NCBI RefSeq assembly: GCF_902686445.1
Contig: NC_062218.1
Span: 133,657,241 to 133,721,240 of the forward strand
Length of the DNA stretch: 64,000 bases
Direction: 5' to 3'
Source of the DNA: Sciurus carolinensis
Lineage: Eukaryota; Chordata; Mammalia; Rodentia; Sciuridae
The translations under genes and the position numbers were made by a program. Below the pieces are notes generated by a model. The model saw only the letters and a list, made by a program, of their open reading frames with translations. It was not told where the DNA came from and did not search any database. Below are positions 24,561 through 35,299 of the stretch, piece after piece; positions within the stretch are counted from its first letter, which is position 1; each line of letters starts with the position of its first letter.

Positions 24561-25205
24561 TGGAGGCCACCTGGCCCTTCCCTCTTCCTCCTTGGTTTCC
24601 AGACTCTTCAGCCTCCTTCATAGCCCACTTGCCTTGCAAAGATGCAAAGTCTACACTGCTCATAGGCCTTTACTCCTGATCTCCTCTCTGCCCAGAACAG
24701 GCCTCCCAGGCTCTTCATCATTCAAGTCTCATTTCAATGCCATGTCCCAGAGAGGCCTTTACTAAGGTCGTCCTGTCTACAGTAGTCCCAGCCACACTCG
24801 ACCACCTCCCTATATTGGTTACTTTATGGTACTCAATGCTCTCTGAAGTAATTGTGTTTATTCTTTTGTTTGTATGGATAGCAGCCCCATCACCCCCAGT
24901 GGGCAGCTGATCACCCCTGTGTGCAAAGTGACTCCTTTCATTGTTGGCTCACTGGCATGAAGAGCCCCAAGTGTCCTGGAGCACAGATTTAGGCTCAGAA
25001 GAACTTTACTGAGTCCTGGGGGACTGCATGCAGCAGAGTCTAAATCTGCGGGCATGAGAAACCCCTCCTGAGACTCTTTAATCTCCAATCAATCTCCTCT
25101 CTCTAAACCTGGAGCTCTGAGGGGGACAAGAACCCATGTCCTGCTCACTCACTACTGTATGCCCAGCCCTTGGGCACACATAGACCCTAGGTAAATATCC
25201 ACCAG
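24560..25205 (+). mobile_element. LINE-2 3' end-like sequence
   Basis: 'CATTCAAGTCTCATTTCAAT', 'CCCAGAGAGGCCTTTACTAA' and, further on, 'TACTGTATGCCCAGCCCTTG' and 'CACATAGACCCTAGGTAAAT' follow the order of the ancient L2 3' end. An unrelated 150-bp piece seems inserted at about 24,950-25,110. Confidence 0.6.
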
Positions 25206-25209
25206 AAGG

Positions 25210-26740
25210 ATGCCTCAGGGTTGGAAGGGAGTGGGGTAGGCCGAGCTGACATCTCTAGATGGCTCACCCTCTGTTCAAATGCCCATACCACACTCCAAGG
25301 ATGAGACTCTGGGCATGATCTGGAATTGGAAGGAAAGCTGGGACAAGGCAAGTGGATGGAGCATCCGAGGAACCCTGCTGGATCATGTGATCTTGGATGG
25401 ACATTGTGGGGGGAAAAAGGTCTCTCAAGGCTTGACCATAGCAACTGCAGCTAGTGTCCTCCAAAGCTGGAGATCACCCAGAGCAGGATTCTAGGTTGGT
25501 CTTGAGGCTCAAAGAGTTGCATTGCTACATCCTCAGCAGAGATCTATCCAGGCAGGGAGAGGTCTTAAGAGACCTGAGGGACACAGGCTTCCTCCCTCTT
25601 GTCAAATACCATGGCCCTACCTCTATCAGTCATGTGGGACATTGAACTATGAACACAGGCAAGTCCATCCTTATATTTCAGCTGCTCTGTCAGGCACTGC
25701 CCTGTTCTAAGTATCCCTGATTCTACTCTCAGCATGGCAACTGTGCCTGGTGGCTCCAGGAGGAAGATGCTTTCAGGATGTCCAAGCTTTTTCTCACAAA
25801 GAAGGGTAGGGTGTGGAGAGACTGGCCCCTGCTCCTCTCAGGTGCACTGGGTGGGGAGGATGCCACAGTGCTACTCAGGCCCCATGATATCACAGCTGAG
25901 TAGGTCAGTACATTGGAGTTCTCTTGTAGACTTCTCTTTCCCTAAAACCCTACAGGCCTCCAGGAGATGCACCAGCACTGACCTTAGGGCTAGGTTTTGA
26001 AGTAACTATTAGAGAAGATTTAGGGACTCTGAGGAACACTAGCCTGAGGACTGGATCCAACGCCTACTCCCCAAGCTATATCTATCTGCTGGAAGTCACA
26101 CACACCCAACTCAGTGCGCCTGCCTCTGTTCCTTCCCCTCTTCTTCCCCCACCTGGCCCTTGGCATTGGTCTCAGACATCACCCTCACTTTGACCAGCCT
26201 CTGGCCTTGCTCCTGCCTCAGGGCCTGCTGCCTCCTTGTTCAACCCACTCAACCTGCATTAGTCCTGAAAGTGAGATAACACATCTTTATCCTCCTTGCA
26301 CCCTAGTGTCTTCAGAGCAGCACTCCACTCTCCCTGTGGGTTGATTCCCTCGATCTTCCTCACTGGGAAGAGGGGTGGTTGTGTGCAATCTCCCTGCCCA
26401 CTTCAATGTTCACCCAGTGCCACAGGACTCAGGGACACAGACAACCAAGTTCCATGGTCAACAGAGAAGGAGAGCACAGAAGAGCGGTCAGCCTTGAAGA
26501 AAGAGGGTAAACTGGGTTTCAGAGTGCAAGCAGTTGGCCTAGTGAAGAGATGACGGTGGGGAGAGGAGTTCAAGTGCAGCGGTCCCCAGAAACAATGCTC
26601 AGCAGGGCACTTCTGACTGGTGTGAACATGCAACGGGGGTGGGAAGCGAGCCGTAACGGAGGGTCCTGAAGGCAGGATTGGATGTCTCAGGATTGATCCT
26701 GAGACCTGGGAGCAGAGGAGAGGCCTGGTGGACAGAGCCG
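25210..26740. other. Intergenic stretch upstream of the CpG island
   Basis: Mostly unique DNA; 26,110-26,250 has an L2-like pyrimidine-rich segment. GC content rises toward the CpG island. No supported gene; the 247-codon minus-strand frame at 26,403-27,146 is a by-product of GC-rich sequence. Confidence 0.5.
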
Positions 26741-26749
26741 CCTCCGGTA

Positions 26750-27480
26750 CCCAGGAAGCCGCTTGCAAGGCAGCGGGAATAGAGTTGCTCTGCGGGGACT
26801 CCCTGGGCTCCACCCCGCGCCCCTCCCGCTCAGCACTCCCCCGTGCGGCCGCGAGGGGGCGCAGAGCAGCGCTCCTTCGGGGCCGACCACCAGGCGCACG
26901 GGCGGGCTGCATCGGGGGATCTGAACGGGCTGCGGGCAACGGGCAGCGCCCCGGGTCTGCGGCGCCGCACCTCGCAGCCGGCGCTGGGGGTGCTGCCCAT
27001 GGGCCGGGCCCGGGCTTCAGGCGTGCCGGGAGCCGGTGAGTGGTAGCGCGGCCAGGCAGGACACCTGGTGCTGCGGACAAGGGCGCGAGGTTCGCGGGCG
27101 TATGGGAGGGGCTGCGAGCGGCGGTGGGGCGCCGGGTACGGGACAAGTCTGGACGCTTAGATGAGGGGCGGCGATCTGGGCGTGGATGGCGGACATCCAG
27201 GCAGCTGGCGGGGACGCTCTGGTCTGACCCAGGGCACAGGTGCGCGCACGGGTGACAGTGCGCGTGGCCTGTGGGGCGGCGGGGCCGGTAACCGCGGCGC
27301 GCGCGAGTGTGCTGCCCGCTCGGCGAGGGGTGGTGGACCGTGGAGGGGGCTGCGTGCTGCGTGGGAGTGTGCCCGGAGGGACACGGTTGGTGCGGCGGGG
27401 TCAGCAGCGGCCGGGTCGCTGGGACTGGAGATACAAGAAGGGATTGAGGAGGGGACCGGCGAAGGGCACACCCCCCCTAG
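26750..27480 (+). promoter_or_regulatory. RASGEF1C: CpG island, likely promoter of RASGEF1C
   Basis: The only long CpG-dense, GC-rich stretch in the window, with dense CGCG and GCGC runs and a NotI-type GCGGCCGC at 26,845-26,852. There is no obvious TATA box. A strong donor motif at 27,036-27,041 suggests transcription on the + strand. The gene name rests only on human gene order, where RASGEF1C is the neighbour beyond the 3' end of MAPK9 in the same orientation. It could belong to another transcript or an unannotated lncRNA. Confidence 0.6.
26830..27035 (+). other. RASGEF1C: Putative first non-coding exon (RASGEF1C 5' UTR)
   Basis: GC-rich sequence ending GGAGCCG followed by GTGAGT at 27,036-27,041, a near-perfect U2 donor in the middle of the CpG island. 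The start is unknown and set roughly at the GC peak. No RASGEF1C coding start (protein beginning MPQTLSAS as I recall it) is present in this exon or elsewhere in the window, so it would be non-coding. Confidence 0.4.
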
Positions 27481-28029
27481 CCCGCTGAGGGAGACCGGTT
27501 TCTGTGGGTCCCCCGCTGCCCTACTATGCGTGAAGAGCGAGATTCTTTCAGCTACTCGGGTGGCAGGAAAAGCCAGTCTTCACCCTACCTGGACCTCAGT
27601 TTCCCCGCCTATGAAATGGGGTGGCACAGCTTACTAGTGGGGTGCTTGTGAAGAAGGAAAAAGGGCCTTGTCCTTGGAAGAAGAGGGTGTTATCACAGAA
27701 ACTGAAATCAGCTTTGAGGAATGTATCCGTCAGAGGGCCTGCAGGATGGTGGGATCTGCATGGGGGCTCTGGGTGTGTCCCCCGCGCCGTGGGAGCAGGC
27801 ACGATCAAGTGACCACCTCGTTTCTTCTGTTTAGATTGGGAAAAGGAGGGCTACAGGTGCGGGGGGTGTAGGAAAGGGCAGCCTCAGATATGCTTCATGC
27901 TCAGCGTGGAAAAAGACCAACTTGTGGCAGTGGCAGTGGGGCTCTCCCCAGCCCTTACCTCCTGCTACCTGGGACTATGAGGCAGAAGTTCTGCTGAGAG
28001 CCAGAGAGGGTCTTGGAAAGACCTGTTAG

Positions 28030-28245
28030 ATATGTGCTGTGTTTCCATTTCACAGCTGAAATAACTGAGACTTAGAGAGATGACAGGATTGTTCAGTCTT
28101 GGGCCATGAAGTGGCAAAGGTGAGGGTCCAACCTAGATATTTTGGCCACTGTGCCTAGCAACCTGGCTAGGCCTGGGGTTTTCTACTCACTTGCCCAGGG
28201 TATTCATTGAGTACCTATTGTGTGCTGCCTATTTTCTGCCCCAGT
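28030..28245 (+). mobile_element. MIR-like SINE
   Basis: 'CCATTTCACAGCTGAAATAA' then 'CTGAGACTTAGAGAGATGAC' and 'GTGGCAAAGGTGAGGGTCCA' match the MIR 3' half. A second MIR/L2-like motif 'TTCATTGAGTACCTATTGTG' follows at 28,204. Confidence 0.6.
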
Positions 28246-28310
28246 AAGTGCTGTCCATCTGGTGTGGGAGATAGGAGGCCATTCAATTACAGTTATCGAA
28301 TGAAAAATCC

Positions 28311-28455
28311 ACCAGCTGTGATGGTACATACCTGTAATCCCAGCTACTTGGAAAGCTGAGGTGGGAGAATTGCAAGTTCAAGGTCAGCCTCCACAACTTA
28401 GTAAGACCCTGTTTCAAAGTAAACAGTAAAAAAGGACTGGGGACATACTACAGTG
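28311..28455 (+). mobile_element. B1(7SL)-type SINE
   Basis: 'GTACATACCTGTAATCCCAG', 'GAAAGCTGAGGTGGGAGAAT' and 'AAGACCCTGTTTCAAAGTAA', with a short remnant of the ID part ('GGACTGGGGACATACTACAG'). It directly abuts the L1 3' fragment. Confidence 0.8.
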
Positions 28456-28986
28456 ATGCAGCCACATCAATGTTTATAGCAGCTCAATTCACAATAGCTA
28501 AGCTATGGAACCAACCAAGGTGCACTTCAACAGATCAATAAAGAAAATGTGGTATATATACACAATGGAATATTACTCAGCCATAAAGAAGTATGAAATT
28601 ATGGCATTTGTTGGTAAATGGATGAACCTGGAGACTATCATGCTCAGTGAAATGAGCCAATCCCCCCCAAAAAACCAAAGGCTGAATGTTCTCTCCGATG
28701 GGTGGATACTGACACACAATGGTAGGGGAGGAGGAGGATGGGACACAGAAGTTCACTGGATTAAACAAAGGGGAATGAAGGGAAAGGAAGGGAGTGGAAT
28801 AGGAAACACAGAATGAATTGGACATAACTTTTCTATGTTCATATATGAATACACAACAAGTGAAACTCCACATCATGTACAACTGCAAGAATGGAATCCT
28901 AATTAGAGTAAGTTAAACTCCATGTGTATATAATATGTCAAAACATACTCTACTGTCATGTATACCTAAAAAGACAAAATTTTAAT
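28456..28986 (+). mobile_element. LINE-1 3' end, 5'-truncated, with ORF2 C-terminus remnant
   Basis: Encodes the end of ORF2p: the frame at 28,505-28,816 shows KKMWYIYTMEYYSAIKKYEI and AFVGKWMNLE, the conserved L1 ORF2 C-terminal segment. A 3' UTR ending 'TCTACTGTCATGTATACCTA' and an A-rich tail follow. It is a 5'-truncated, non-functional copy, probably of a rodent/squirrel L1 subfamily. Confidence 0.85.
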
Positions 28987-28987
28987 A

Positions 28988-29058
28988 AGGGCTGGAGCTG
29001 GAGCTCAGTGGTAGATTGCCCCTACGTTCAATCCCCAGTACCAAAGGAAAAAAATAAA
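28988..29058 (+). mobile_element. ID-type SINE
   Basis: 'GGGCTGGAGCTGGAGCTCAG', 'TGCCCCTACGTTCAATCCCC' and an A-rich tail. It sits immediately after the L1 tail. Confidence 0.85.
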
Positions 29059-29059
29059 A

Positions 29060-29810
29060 GGGAAATCCAAGCTCATGTCAGAGGATAAGTGCTGGGAAGA
29101 AAGACAATAAAACAAGGTAGTTGGTGTTAAGAAAGATGGGGATGGGGTTCATACTTAGCCTGTTCAGAAAGGATGACCCTAAACAGTGACCTCTAACCAT
29201 GCTGTGAATGAAAGATCCATGGAAAAGTTCTAAGGGAACAGCAGGTTCAAGGTCCCTCAAGGTGGACAGCAGGAACTGAACCCAACAGAGCCAGTGAGAG
29301 GAGCTGGTGGAGTTTGGATTTTCATCTGTGTGCAATGGCAGACCTCAGAAGGTTTGGAGTTTTGAGTATTGAAAGGATGTTCCTAATGACTGTGGAGAGG
29401 TCTCCAGGGGGCGGGAGAGGGAGGAGGCTATTGGAGTCAACCTGGCAGGGATGGGACTGGGTGGTGTGATCAGGAGATGGATAGGTATTTGTGAGGGGGA
29501 GCCAATAGGTTACTTGATATGCAGTCCACACTCCTGAGCCACAGCCACAAGGAGACCTGGGTCCTGGAAGGACCTGCAGCATGAGGAGAGTGTGGTTTTC
29601 TATTAATTACAACCTATAAAGTATAGGGGGGCTGGTTTGAATTCAAGCACTGCCCCATTCCCTGCATTCACCAGAATGCATCACTACCACTCTCTGACCT
29701 CCCTATGCCCAGTGGGGGAGGAAGTGCAGTTGATTTAATCACACTTTCCTCTTATTAGATCTAGATTTTGAATCAGAGTTGGAAAGATTTCCCAGCTCAA
29801 CTTAAAGAAA
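29060..29810. other. Old repeat-like stretch, no gene seen
   Basis: About 29,070-29,520 resembles a diverged ancient mammalian repeat ('AGTGCTGGGAAGAAAGACAA ... GGTGTGATCAGGAGATGGAT'); the family is not certain. No supported gene. Confidence 0.35.
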
Positions 29811-30033
29811 TTCATTCATGACTTCTAATACTTGTTTTGTTTTGAATTTAATATATGGATCCAATCTAATGGTTTTCCATGTGTCTGTCCCTCTATTCCA
29901 ACTCCCATTTATTAAAAAGTTCATCTTCTCTCTAGTGATTAAAAATGTACCTTTATCATGTGCTGAACAGCAGTGAACCTGTTTCTAGTCTGTCTCACAG
30001 GTGCGTCTATTTGTGCACCGGTGAAAGCATTAC

Positions 30034-30090
30034 TGTGTGTGTATGTGTGTGGGTGTGGGTGTGTGTATACATGTGTGTGCATGTGTGCAC
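30034..30090. repeat. (TG)n-rich microsatellite
   Basis: Imperfect TGTG/TATG/GGGTG repeats. Confidence 0.85.
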
Positions 30091-30779
30091 TCCAAAACAT
30101 TTTTGTATTTAAAGGCAAGGAAGACTTTATTCAAGACTATTGCAATAATCTTGTTGTATTTTGATACCTGACAGTGTTGATTTCTTACATTGCTTTTTAT
30201 TTCAAGGATTTCCTACCTGTTTGTGTTGCTAGTATTTGCAAAGAATCATATTAAGTTTATGTGTTAACTTCAGGAAAATTGACATCATCAAGAAGTTGAG
30301 TCATTTCATCCAGAAACAGGAGAATGTCTTTCTATTTGTTCAAAACTGCTTTGGGGAGTGTTTTAAAGCTTTCCTCTCATAGGTTTTTCACTTGTCAAGT
30401 TTACTGATGAGTATTTTGCCTTGTTGTTTGTGATTGTGTTTCTTAAGCTGTAATTTGTAACTGGACATTGTTTCTATATATGTAATTTTTTGTCTTCCCA
30501 CCTTACTGAATTTATTTGTCATGAGTTCTATTGATTCTTAGATCAGGTATTCTGTCACCTGAAAATTCAAATCTTTTTCTTTACTGATTTTAATGCATTC
30601 ATTGCTTTCTTTTATCTAATTAAATTGGCTAAATTCTTTCAATGTTAAATATTGGATGCAACAGGCAAATTTACCTTGTTCTTGACCTTAGTAAAAAGGT
30701 CACTGGCACTTTCCCCATTAAGAAAGATGATGTCTTGAGGTTGGGAAGGGATGGATGAATGGATAGAATATTAAGGGAG

Positions 30780-31160
30780 TGTCTTAGTCCATTTTCTGCT
30801 GCTTTAACAGAATACTAGACTTAATAATTTATAAACAATAGTTTATTTGGTTCATGGTTCTAGAGGTTGTAAAGTCCAAGATCAAGGGGTAATATCTATG
30901 AGGGCCTTTGATCTTCATCATCCCATGGCAGAAGGAAGAAGGGCAAGAGACGTAGAAAGCAAGAGCACAAGAGGGTGCAAACTTCCTTTTATAATAACCC
31001 ACTCTCAAGATAACTAACCCAGTGTCACAATGACTAATCTATTCCTGAGGGCAAAGCCCTCATGACCTAATCACCTGTTATTAGGCCCTACCTCAACACT
31101 GTCACATTGGGGATGAAGTTTCCAATACATTTTTTTAGAGGACACATTCAAGCCATATCA
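30780..31160 (-). mobile_element. MST-type MaLR solo LTR, antisense, intact ends
   Basis: Starts 'TGTCTTAGTCCATTTTCTGC' and ends 'CACATTCAAGCCATATCA', giving TG...CA ends. It is flanked by a perfect 5-bp target-site duplication GGGAG (30,775-30,779 and 31,161-31,165). At 381 bp it has the size of a complete MaLR LTR. It sits inside the antisense L1 above. Confidence 0.9.
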
Positions 31161-31440
31161 GGGAGTATCCATTGATTCCCATTTTAGTGGAAATTAATAT
31201 TTGTTGAAGCCATATATGGAAATAATAATGTTATTTCTCCTTAACACTATTAACATAGTGAATAATATTAGTGGATTTCCTAATGTCAGGTCTGGGACTA
31301 GGGTGAAACAAACAATAAGAAAAATATATAAAAAAATATGCAAAAATACTAAGCCACCCTTGCATTCCTGAAGCCAAACCACTTGAGCATGATTTAGTCA
31401 TGATTATTTTTAGTACGATTATATTATTTTTAGTATAATT

Positions 31441-32047
31441 ATGTTAGTTATCTATTGCTGCAGCACAAATTATCATCAACTGAGTGACCAAAAGCAGTTC
31501 AAGTTTATTATCTCATACTTTCTATGGCTCAGGAGTCTACACATGGTTCAGCTGGGTTTTTGCTGGTATTAGCCAAGACTAGGTTCCCATCAACTAGAGA
31601 AGAATTTGCTTTTCTACTCCCACTGTTTTGTTTTGTTGTTGTTGTTTGTTTTTTGTTTTTTGTTGCAGCATTTAGTTCTTTGAGGGTATAGGACTGAGAG
31701 CTTAAATTTTTGCTAGTTGTTGACCAGAAGTCACTTTCAACTTTTAGAGGTGGTTCCTAAGGACCACCTCCAGTTCCTTGTCAGGTGGGCTTCCCCAGTG
31801 TGGCTGCTTACTTGATTAAACCAGGAAAGAGAAACTCTAGAGCAAATCTATTAGCAAATCAGAGTCATAATATAGTACAACAAAACATAACATCATAAAA
31901 TTATGACATAACATAATCATGCTATCCCATCATTTTTGCCATATCCCACTGGTTGGAGAAAAGTCAGATTCCACCAGTACTCAAGGTATGAATAGCAAGA
32001 GTCAGGCATTGTATGGGTGGGTGCTACAGGACCATCCACGGCAACAG
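31441..32047 (-). mobile_element. MLT1-type LTR, antisense
   Basis: Begins 'TTAGTTATCTATTGCTGCAG' and runs through 'CATGGTTCAGCTGGGTTTTT' and 'TGCCATATCCCACTGGTTGG', the order of an antisense MLT1 LTR. A GTTTT-rich simple stretch at about 31,629-31,665 lies within it. Confidence 0.7.
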
Positions 32048-32139
32048 AGTTGGATTCTGGTTGCTATACTTGTTTAGTCATTCCTTGACTTGACAAAGTT
32101 TAGCACTTGATAGGTTCCTTAAGAGCTCATGAGTACACT

Positions 32140-32867
32140 ATTCCTTGATTTCTTTCTTTCTCTACCCTTAATATTTTAAGAATGGGTTAGCTGGTTATAA
32201 AATCCTTGGCTCACACTTTCTTTCCATGGATTATATGACCTACAGGTTGTTGTCAAGAAGTGTGATGAATGCACACTTTTATTTCCTTTGCAATTGACCT
32301 CATCATTTTCCTGGAGTTCAAAAGGACTTTTTTTGTTTGCCTGCTGTTTTCCTTTACTCTCAAAGTCTAATCATTCCATTAGGCATTATCTTTGGAATTG
32401 ATCTCATTGAGGATGGATTTTCTTAGGTGCTTGGCAGACATTTTGAATATGCAGATTCAAATCTCCTTTTATTTCCAGAAAGTTTTCTTCTATCATAGTT
32501 TTAAATGTAACTTGTGTCGCATTATTTTGTTTTTCTTCTTTCGAGCTTCCAATAATACATGTTTTAGATCCTTTCTCCCCTTCCTATATCTAACACTTTC
32601 TTCTATGATTCTTTGCACTATTTTATTTCATTTGTTTTATGGGTGATTTCATTCATTTCCTTAATGACCATTCTTAAATTCTTAGTCAAATCTATTCTCC
32701 TTAAGAGATTTTTTAATTTAGTGTTAATTTCTGAATGATATTATTTTCTTTGCCCAGTCCAGACAACTCTATAATTTCATGTTCACTTATTTTTGTCCAT
32801 TTCTGTTGAGGTTATGAATTTATAATTTGGGATTTTTTCATATGTATGTATGATTGTTTTCTTAGGG
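32140..32867 (-). mobile_element. Old antisense LINE-like segment
   Basis: T-rich DNA with 'TTTTAAATGTAACTTGTGTC' and repeated 'TCATTTCCTTAATGACC'-like phrases, in the style of antisense L1. I could not place it precisely, so the family is uncertain. Confidence 0.35.
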
Positions 32868-33226
32868 TGTCTTAGTCCATACAGGCTACTATAACAAAAC
32901 ACGGTAACTAGGTGGTTTTTAAATGACAGAAATTTATTTCTCACAGTTCTAGAGACTGGGGAGTCCAATATCAAGTCACCAGAATATTAGCAGTCCGGTG
33001 AGGGCCCACTTTTTGGTTGATAAATCATGTTCTTACTGCAACCTCCCCTGAGGGAAGAGATCTCTCTGGGGTCTTTTTTTTAAATAAGGGCATTAACTTA
33101 TTAATGAGGGCTTCCCTCTTACGACTTAATCACTATTCAAAGGCCCCATCTCCAAATACTATCACACTGGGCACTATGTTTCAATATATGAATTTTGGGG
33201 GGAACACAAACATTCAGTCAATAGCA
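32868..33226 (-). mobile_element. MaLR-type LTR, antisense
   Basis: Begins 'TGTCTTAGTCCATACAGGCT' and ends 'ACATTCAGTCAATAGCA', with an inner 'AAATTTATTTCTCACAGTTC' and 'AGGCCCCATCTCCAAATACT'. No clean target-site duplication found. Confidence 0.8.
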
Positions 33227-33239
33227 CAAGGCAATTTAA

Positions 33240-34960
33240 GTCAGGGTTTTGGGTTACATTTTTTCATTTATAAACTGGTTTGTGGGAATTATGTTGGCTT
33301 TGTATGGATATTATCTGTCATCGTTAACTTAGAAATGTCTTTCTTGAACTGGTAATAACGGATGACTGGAGGCAGGAGTTGGAGATTTGGGGATCACACT
33401 AGACCTCTTGGTTTAGAGTTCCCTCTTACTTTGATACAGTGAGGTACAGAGTCTTGGAGTCTTTTGGGAATTGGGAGCCATTCCACGCCTCTGAGTTCAT
33501 AACTCACTTTTGCTTCCATAGGTCCTCAAATTTCCTTGCTTGCGTCTTCTGTGCATTTACCACTAAGCCTTCAAGGCCATCTCTACTTCTGAGCCACAGG
33601 TCTGTCCCCTAGAAGCAGGGCCTTGCCAAGACAGCCATCTCAGGCTAAATATACTTTCTGTCCCCTTTGATTTCCTTAGCAGAACAGTGCTCTGAACCAC
33701 TGGTCTTTGCCGCTTCTCTGTATTTCCCCATCTGGGGAGGGACTTCTTCTGGGGATATTTCATTTTAACTTTTTACCCCAGCTGTCCTCTCCTGTTTTTC
33801 ACATGGCACCTACTCCTCCAATACCAGTGTGGTATCTGGAAACAGTTCTGAAGGTTGGAGTTTTCTTTCCTCACTCACACCAGTTGGAAGCATGAAATGT
33901 CCTGTCTCCTATTCATGCAGGGAGTGAGGGTATGAGTGGTTATATTTGCTCTCTTAGTTGATCTGTGTTGGCTTTTATCATGAAGAGATTTAGATAGGTG
34001 GCTGACATTACCCTGGGGACTTGGAAATGTCACCAACTTTGTTACTTGCAAAAGTTTCATAAAGAATGGTGTTACTCTTTGTCAAAATTCATCAGTTTTT
34101 CACACTGTGGAACATTTGCAGTATCTCACTGCTCATATTTTGGTAAACCATTAAAGAGTAAGTTGCAGGGATCATGACATTAGCAACATCTCAAAATAAC
34201 TCAGATATCACACTCAAGAAATTAAACAATAATACAATTTTTTTCTCCTATAGTCCATATTCAGATTTCTTCAGTTGCCCCAATAATGTCCTTTTTGGCT
34301 TTATTTTTAAAATGAAGAATCTAATCAGTGATCAAACACTACATTGGTTTGTCATGTCTTTTGGATTCTTCTAATCTGCAATAATCTCTCTATTTTTTCC
34401 CCATCTTTCCCATTTTGAAAGCTCTATATCAAATTTTCTTGCATGATCTCGATTTGTCAGACTCCTTGAAAAATTATAAAAGTTGTTTCAGGTCAAACTC
34501 ATTTTAAAATTACAGAATGTGATACTTTGTTAAAATTACAGAATATGATTACAGAATGTGATACTTCTGCCTTCCCATCTTGTGTCCCTCTGGGGTCTGT
34601 GATTTCTGTCAGCAAGTATGTGGAGAGTGGTGGGGAGAGGAGAGGTGTAGTCCTTTGGGTAAGTAGCCACTGGGGAGGGCCTTGGGCCAAAGGCTGTACA
34701 AGGATGTCCTGTGGTACCTTGGGGATTCTACTTCGGTTTCCCTTCCCACCACCTGGGTGTCCTTCCCAGTCCTCTTACTATCACTCTGTCCTCCCAGAGG
34801 ACTGCCTCCTTATTCCCCCACATTGTGGACCTGGCCCTGTGGTCCAGCTCTGCCTCACTGGGTTTCCTCTTTCAGCAAAAGTGCCTGCCATTTCATTGCA
34901 CGCGAGTCACCCTGAAGGATTCCATGAGCAACTAAATGCAGTAGAAAGCACCCAAGTCAC
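33240..34960. other. No gene seen; L1 3'-UTR-like piece inside
   Basis: About 34,150-34,450 resembles an antisense old L1 segment ('GTTGCCCCAATAATGTCCTT', 'TTTGTCATGTCTTTTGGATT'). The rest appears unique. Open frames up to 157 codons around 34.5-35.0 kb have no family signal. Confidence 0.5.
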
Positions 34961-35294
34961 TGCTATGATCAGAATGTGTACCCTCAAATTCATATGCTGA
35001 AACTCAAGCACCAAGATGATAACATTAAGAGGTAGGTTCTTTAAGAAGTGATTAACTCATGAGGATGGAACCCTCATGATGGGATTAGTGACTTTATAAG
35101 AGGTACAGGGAGTTGTTTGCACCTTCTGCCACATGAGGAAGCAGCAACAGTACACCGTCTATGGTGCAGACACCAGACATCAATTCTACTGATCTTAGAC
35201 CTCCTGGCTCTGGAACTATGGGAAATAAACTTCTATTATTTATAAATTACTCAGTCTAAGTATTTTGTGATAGCCATAAGAATGGACTAACACA
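34961..35294 (+). mobile_element. MaLR-type LTR, sense
   Basis: 'TGCTATGATCAGAATGTGTA', 'AAGAAGTGATTAACTCATGA', 'CTATGGGAAATAAACTTCTA' and 'GCCATAAGAATGGACTAACA' follow the order of MST/MLT-type LTRs, including the internal AATAAA. Confidence 0.8.
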
Positions 35295-35299
35295 TACCA

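Larger units (their letters stand above)
29815..31440 (-). mobile_element. Antisense LINE-1 ORF2 region (old), split by an LTR
   Basis: The reverse complement reads as decayed L1 ORF2 ('CTTACTGAATTTATTTGTCA', 'CTTAGATCAGGTATTCTGTC', 'TTGCATTCCTGAAGCCAAAC'). It is interrupted at 30,780-31,160 by a MaLR LTR and carries a GT-rich microsatellite at 30,034-30,090. All frames are broken. Confidence 0.7.

Noticed and set aside
23852..24679. 275-codon open frame on the + strand
   Set aside because: Pro/Leu-rich translation without domain, overlapping frames of similar length on both strands, and it runs into LINE-2-like DNA. Chance open frame in GC-rich, stop-poor sequence.
26403..27146. 247-codon minus-strand open frame across the CpG island
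   Set aside because: GC-rich DNA is depleted of stops. The opposite strand is equally open, and the translation (Arg/Pro/Ala-rich) matches no family.
27161..27637. 158-codon + strand frame in the CpG island
   Set aside because: Same compositional artefact; it starts inside what looks like the first intron and has no homology.
28505..28816. 103-codon frame with a clear protein family match
   Set aside because: The match is to the LINE-1 ORF2 C-terminus, so it is a transposon remnant and not a host gene.
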